Shown: one piece after another, positions 42,117 to 43,356 of the stretch | Layout: each line of letters starts with the position of its first letter | How positions within the stretch are numbered: position 1 is the first letter of the stretch | Assembly (NCBI GenBank): GCA_045125935.1 | Contig: JBGVNW010000016.1 | Coordinates: forward strand, 1-43,356 | Reading direction: 5' to 3' | Length of the DNA: 43,356 bases | From: CAG-877 sp045125935 | Lineage (GTDB): Bacteria; Bacillota_I; Bacilli_A; RF39; UBA660 | Made by a program: the position numbers and the translations under genes | The notes under the pieces: model-generated | Told to the model about the DNA's origin: nothing | Databases searched by the model: none | The model's input: only the letters and a program-made list of their open reading frames with translations

Positions 42117-42145
42117 ACTTGTAGATTATCTACAAGTTTTTATTT
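42115..42145. terminator. Bidirectional terminator
   Basis: AAACTTGTAGA-TTA-TCTACAAGTTT is an 11-bp perfect stem with T-rich sequence after it on the + strand. It ends the RNHCP gene and, read backwards, could end the - strand gene at 42164. Confidence 0.85.
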
Positions 42146-42163
42146 TATTTTCCGGTACATAAA

Positions 42164-42700
42164 TTAATCTTTTAACACCTTCATAATTACCACTTTATCT
42201 AACTCCTCCAAACTACATCCAAAAGCTATTGTCTCTACTAATGCACTCTGTTGTGGAGAAATTCTTTTCTTAATTTTATTTCTATTCATAGTCAATCCAT
42301 GATTACCAATAGAACTTCTTGAATCAACTACCTCACTTCTAACATCCCATAAATATTCTTCTACATCACTAAGTTTTTCTCTAACAAGTTCTTCTTTTTC
42401 AACAATTTCAGTAAATAACTGACTAACTGAACTAATCTTCCCATCGGAACGATTAAGTTCTCTATAAATAGAATTAAGTAAATAATTAATAGTATTATAA
42501 GTTCCCTCATAATTTTGACGTAACCCTTCATCAGAAAATAATAAAGACAAATATCCTAAATTATGCATCCATTTCTTTTCTAATTCACTTTTATCTTGTC
42601 CAAACATTTCAACAGAACAAAAGACAAAATAAATTTTGTCGCTTTGGTCGTCACCGATCAAATTCCCTACTTCTAAGATAGAGTAATCTCTATTCTCCAT
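42164..42700 (-). CDS. Hypothetical 178-aa protein, start abutting a TnpB element
   Basis: This soluble protein has a mixed alpha/beta N-terminus (MENRDYSILEVGNL and KIYFVFCSVEMFG) and a charged helical C-terminus. The ATG at 42700 has no Shine-Dalgarno site. It lies just after GAATTTAAGCC, which looks like the right end of the TnpB-type element. The native promoter and perhaps the original N-terminus may have been displaced by the insertion. Family not recognised. Confidence 0.65.
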   Translation of the reverse strand: MENRDYSILEVGNLIGDDQSDKIYFVFCSVEMFGQDKSELEKKWMHNLGYLSLLFSDEGLRQNYEGTYNTINYLLNSIYRELNRSDGKISSVSQLFTEIVEKEELVREKLSDVEEYLWDVRSEVVDSRSSIGNHGLTMNRNKIKKRISPQQSALVETIAFGCSLEELDKVVIMKVLKD

Positions 42701-42705
42701 AGGCT

Positions 42706-42900
42706 TAAATTCGCAACAGTCGCTGCCGTACTAAATTTTAATTAACTTTAATTTACTTTATATTTTATATATTTCTAATTTTGATAATGCATTTTTAATC
42801 CTTCAAACATAATATTTATACTCGCATTAATATCTCGATCATTTTCATTTCCACAATTCTCACATTTCCAGTTTCTTATATTTAAATCATTTGTTTTTTC
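42706..42900 (-). ncRNA. Candidate TnpB guide RNA (omega/reRNA) region
   Basis: In known IS200/IS605-type elements the RNA overlaps the tnpB 3' end and runs through the right end of the element. Here, downstream of the tnpB stop (42775), an AT-rich stretch leads to a hairpin GCAGC-GACT-GTTGC (42713-42726) followed by GAATTTAAGCC. The guide would begin at or near 42705 and read into the neighbouring gene. Position and structure are consistent, but the exact ends are inferred. Confidence 0.4.
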
Positions 42901-43356
42901 TGTCTTACTGTAACAATGACTACATTTTTTACTACTTGGGAAATATGTATCTACTTGATAATAATATTTTCCTTTGAGCTGACACTTCCACTTCAGTAAC
43001 TGACATATTTTATTGAAACTGGCATCTAATATATTTTTGGCAATATTGTGATTACTACTCATTTCCTTAACCTTTAGTTTTTCACTTACGATAATATCAT
43101 GTTCTTCAACTATTCTATTTACTACATTTATCAAATTATGTTTTCTACTATTTTTTATTTTACTATGTAACCTTGCTATTCTTAATTTTGTTTTGTAATA
43201 GTTATTGCTTCCCTTTACTTGACGTGCTAATTTTCTTTGTAATCTCTTTAGCCTCTTTTCACGTTTTTCTATCTCTTTTGGATTACTATATTTTTCTCCA
43301 TTACTTGTCACAACTAAATCTTTAATTCCCAAATCAATTCCCACAATATTAGTTGG
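42775..43356 (-). CDS. tnpB: TnpB-like RNA-guided nuclease (IS200/IS605 type), truncated by window edge
   Basis: This is the C-terminal 193 residues of a TnpB. RuvC motif I is VGIDLGIKD (Asp) right at the edge. RuvC II is IIVSEKLKVKEM (Glu). The zinc finger is CSHC then CENC, and RuvC III is NDRDINASINI (Asp). All three catalytic residues are intact. TnpB cuts DNA guided by RNA from the element end and promotes element retention. The frame continues past the window edge (PTNIV precedes the motif). No tnpA is visible in the window. Confidence 0.92.
   Translation of the reverse strand, partial: PTNIVGIDLGIKDLVVTSNGEKYSNPKEIEKREKRLKRLQRKLARQVKGSNNYYKTKLRIARLHSKIKNSRKHNLINVVNRIVEEHDIIVSEKLKVKEMSSNHNIAKNILDASFNKICQLLKWKCQLKGKYYYQVDTYFPSSKKCSHCYSKTEKTNDLNIRNWKCENCGNENDRDINASINIMFEGLKMHYQN

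Overview
This is an AT-rich, densely packed bacterial window. It encodes pyruvate:ferredoxin oxidoreductase, ScpA/ScpB, a SipW-type (ER-type) signal peptidase, many purine-rich Shine-Dalgarno sites and extended -10 promoters. TGA is a rare stop and TGG is the Trp codon, so the code looks standard. Together these suggest an anaerobic, gut-type Firmicutes/Bacilli lineage on the fringe of the Mollicutes (RF39/Erysipelotrichia-like). That placement is inferred from gene style, not from a marker gene.

Layout. 1-2600: a relic of repeat/IS sequence, a 712-aa unknown protein, and a candidate stand-alone structured RNA on the + strand. 2602-9700 (- strand): nifJ, a tiny ORF, a membrane-anchored polysaccharide deacetylase, a pilin-like membrane peptide, a phosphodiester glycosidase-like protein and a membrane-anchored unknown. 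9777-12276: an exopolysaccharide glycosyltransferase operon (GT4, an Alg14/PssD-like protein, and an Alg13/PssE-like domain fused to GtrA). 12363-17026: a Pro/Ala/Val-rich anchored protein, an RNA-modification pair (RluA-type pseudouridine synthase and a SAM methyltransferase), a lipoprotein and two unknowns.

17089-25102 is one envelope island. Four secreted proteins with SipW-type N-termini, a SipW-like peptidase, a membrane-anchored McrB-like AAA+ ATPase, a DUF2357 (McrC-like) protein without a visible nuclease domain, and a 355-aa unknown form one tightly packed - strand operon. A further secreted paralog lies convergent to it on the + strand. An IS30-family transposase gene separates this from a second island.

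26830-37274 is the most unusual part. A repeated two-gene cassette has a large protein (variable N-terminal domain, acidic Gly/Ser linker, one Ala-rich membrane segment, conserved C-terminal tail) followed by a translationally overlapping small helical protein. Four large and three small paralogs are present, and one large copy is broken by two frameshifts. Upstream lie a 549-aa helical protein, a 47-aa ORF and two more SipW-type secreted proteins, one of them frameshifted in a run of eight A. I recognise no described system with this composition.

37448-43356 returns to ordinary content: a methyltransferase, a frameshifted metallopeptidase, an SGNH hydrolase, tRNA-Leu and tRNA-Thr, scpAB, an RNHCP-domain protein, an unknown protein whose start abuts a TnpB element, and the truncated tnpB gene at the window edge.

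Four single-base frameshifts fall between 29 and 39 kb. They may be real decay or phase variation, but base-level assembly errors must be excluded.
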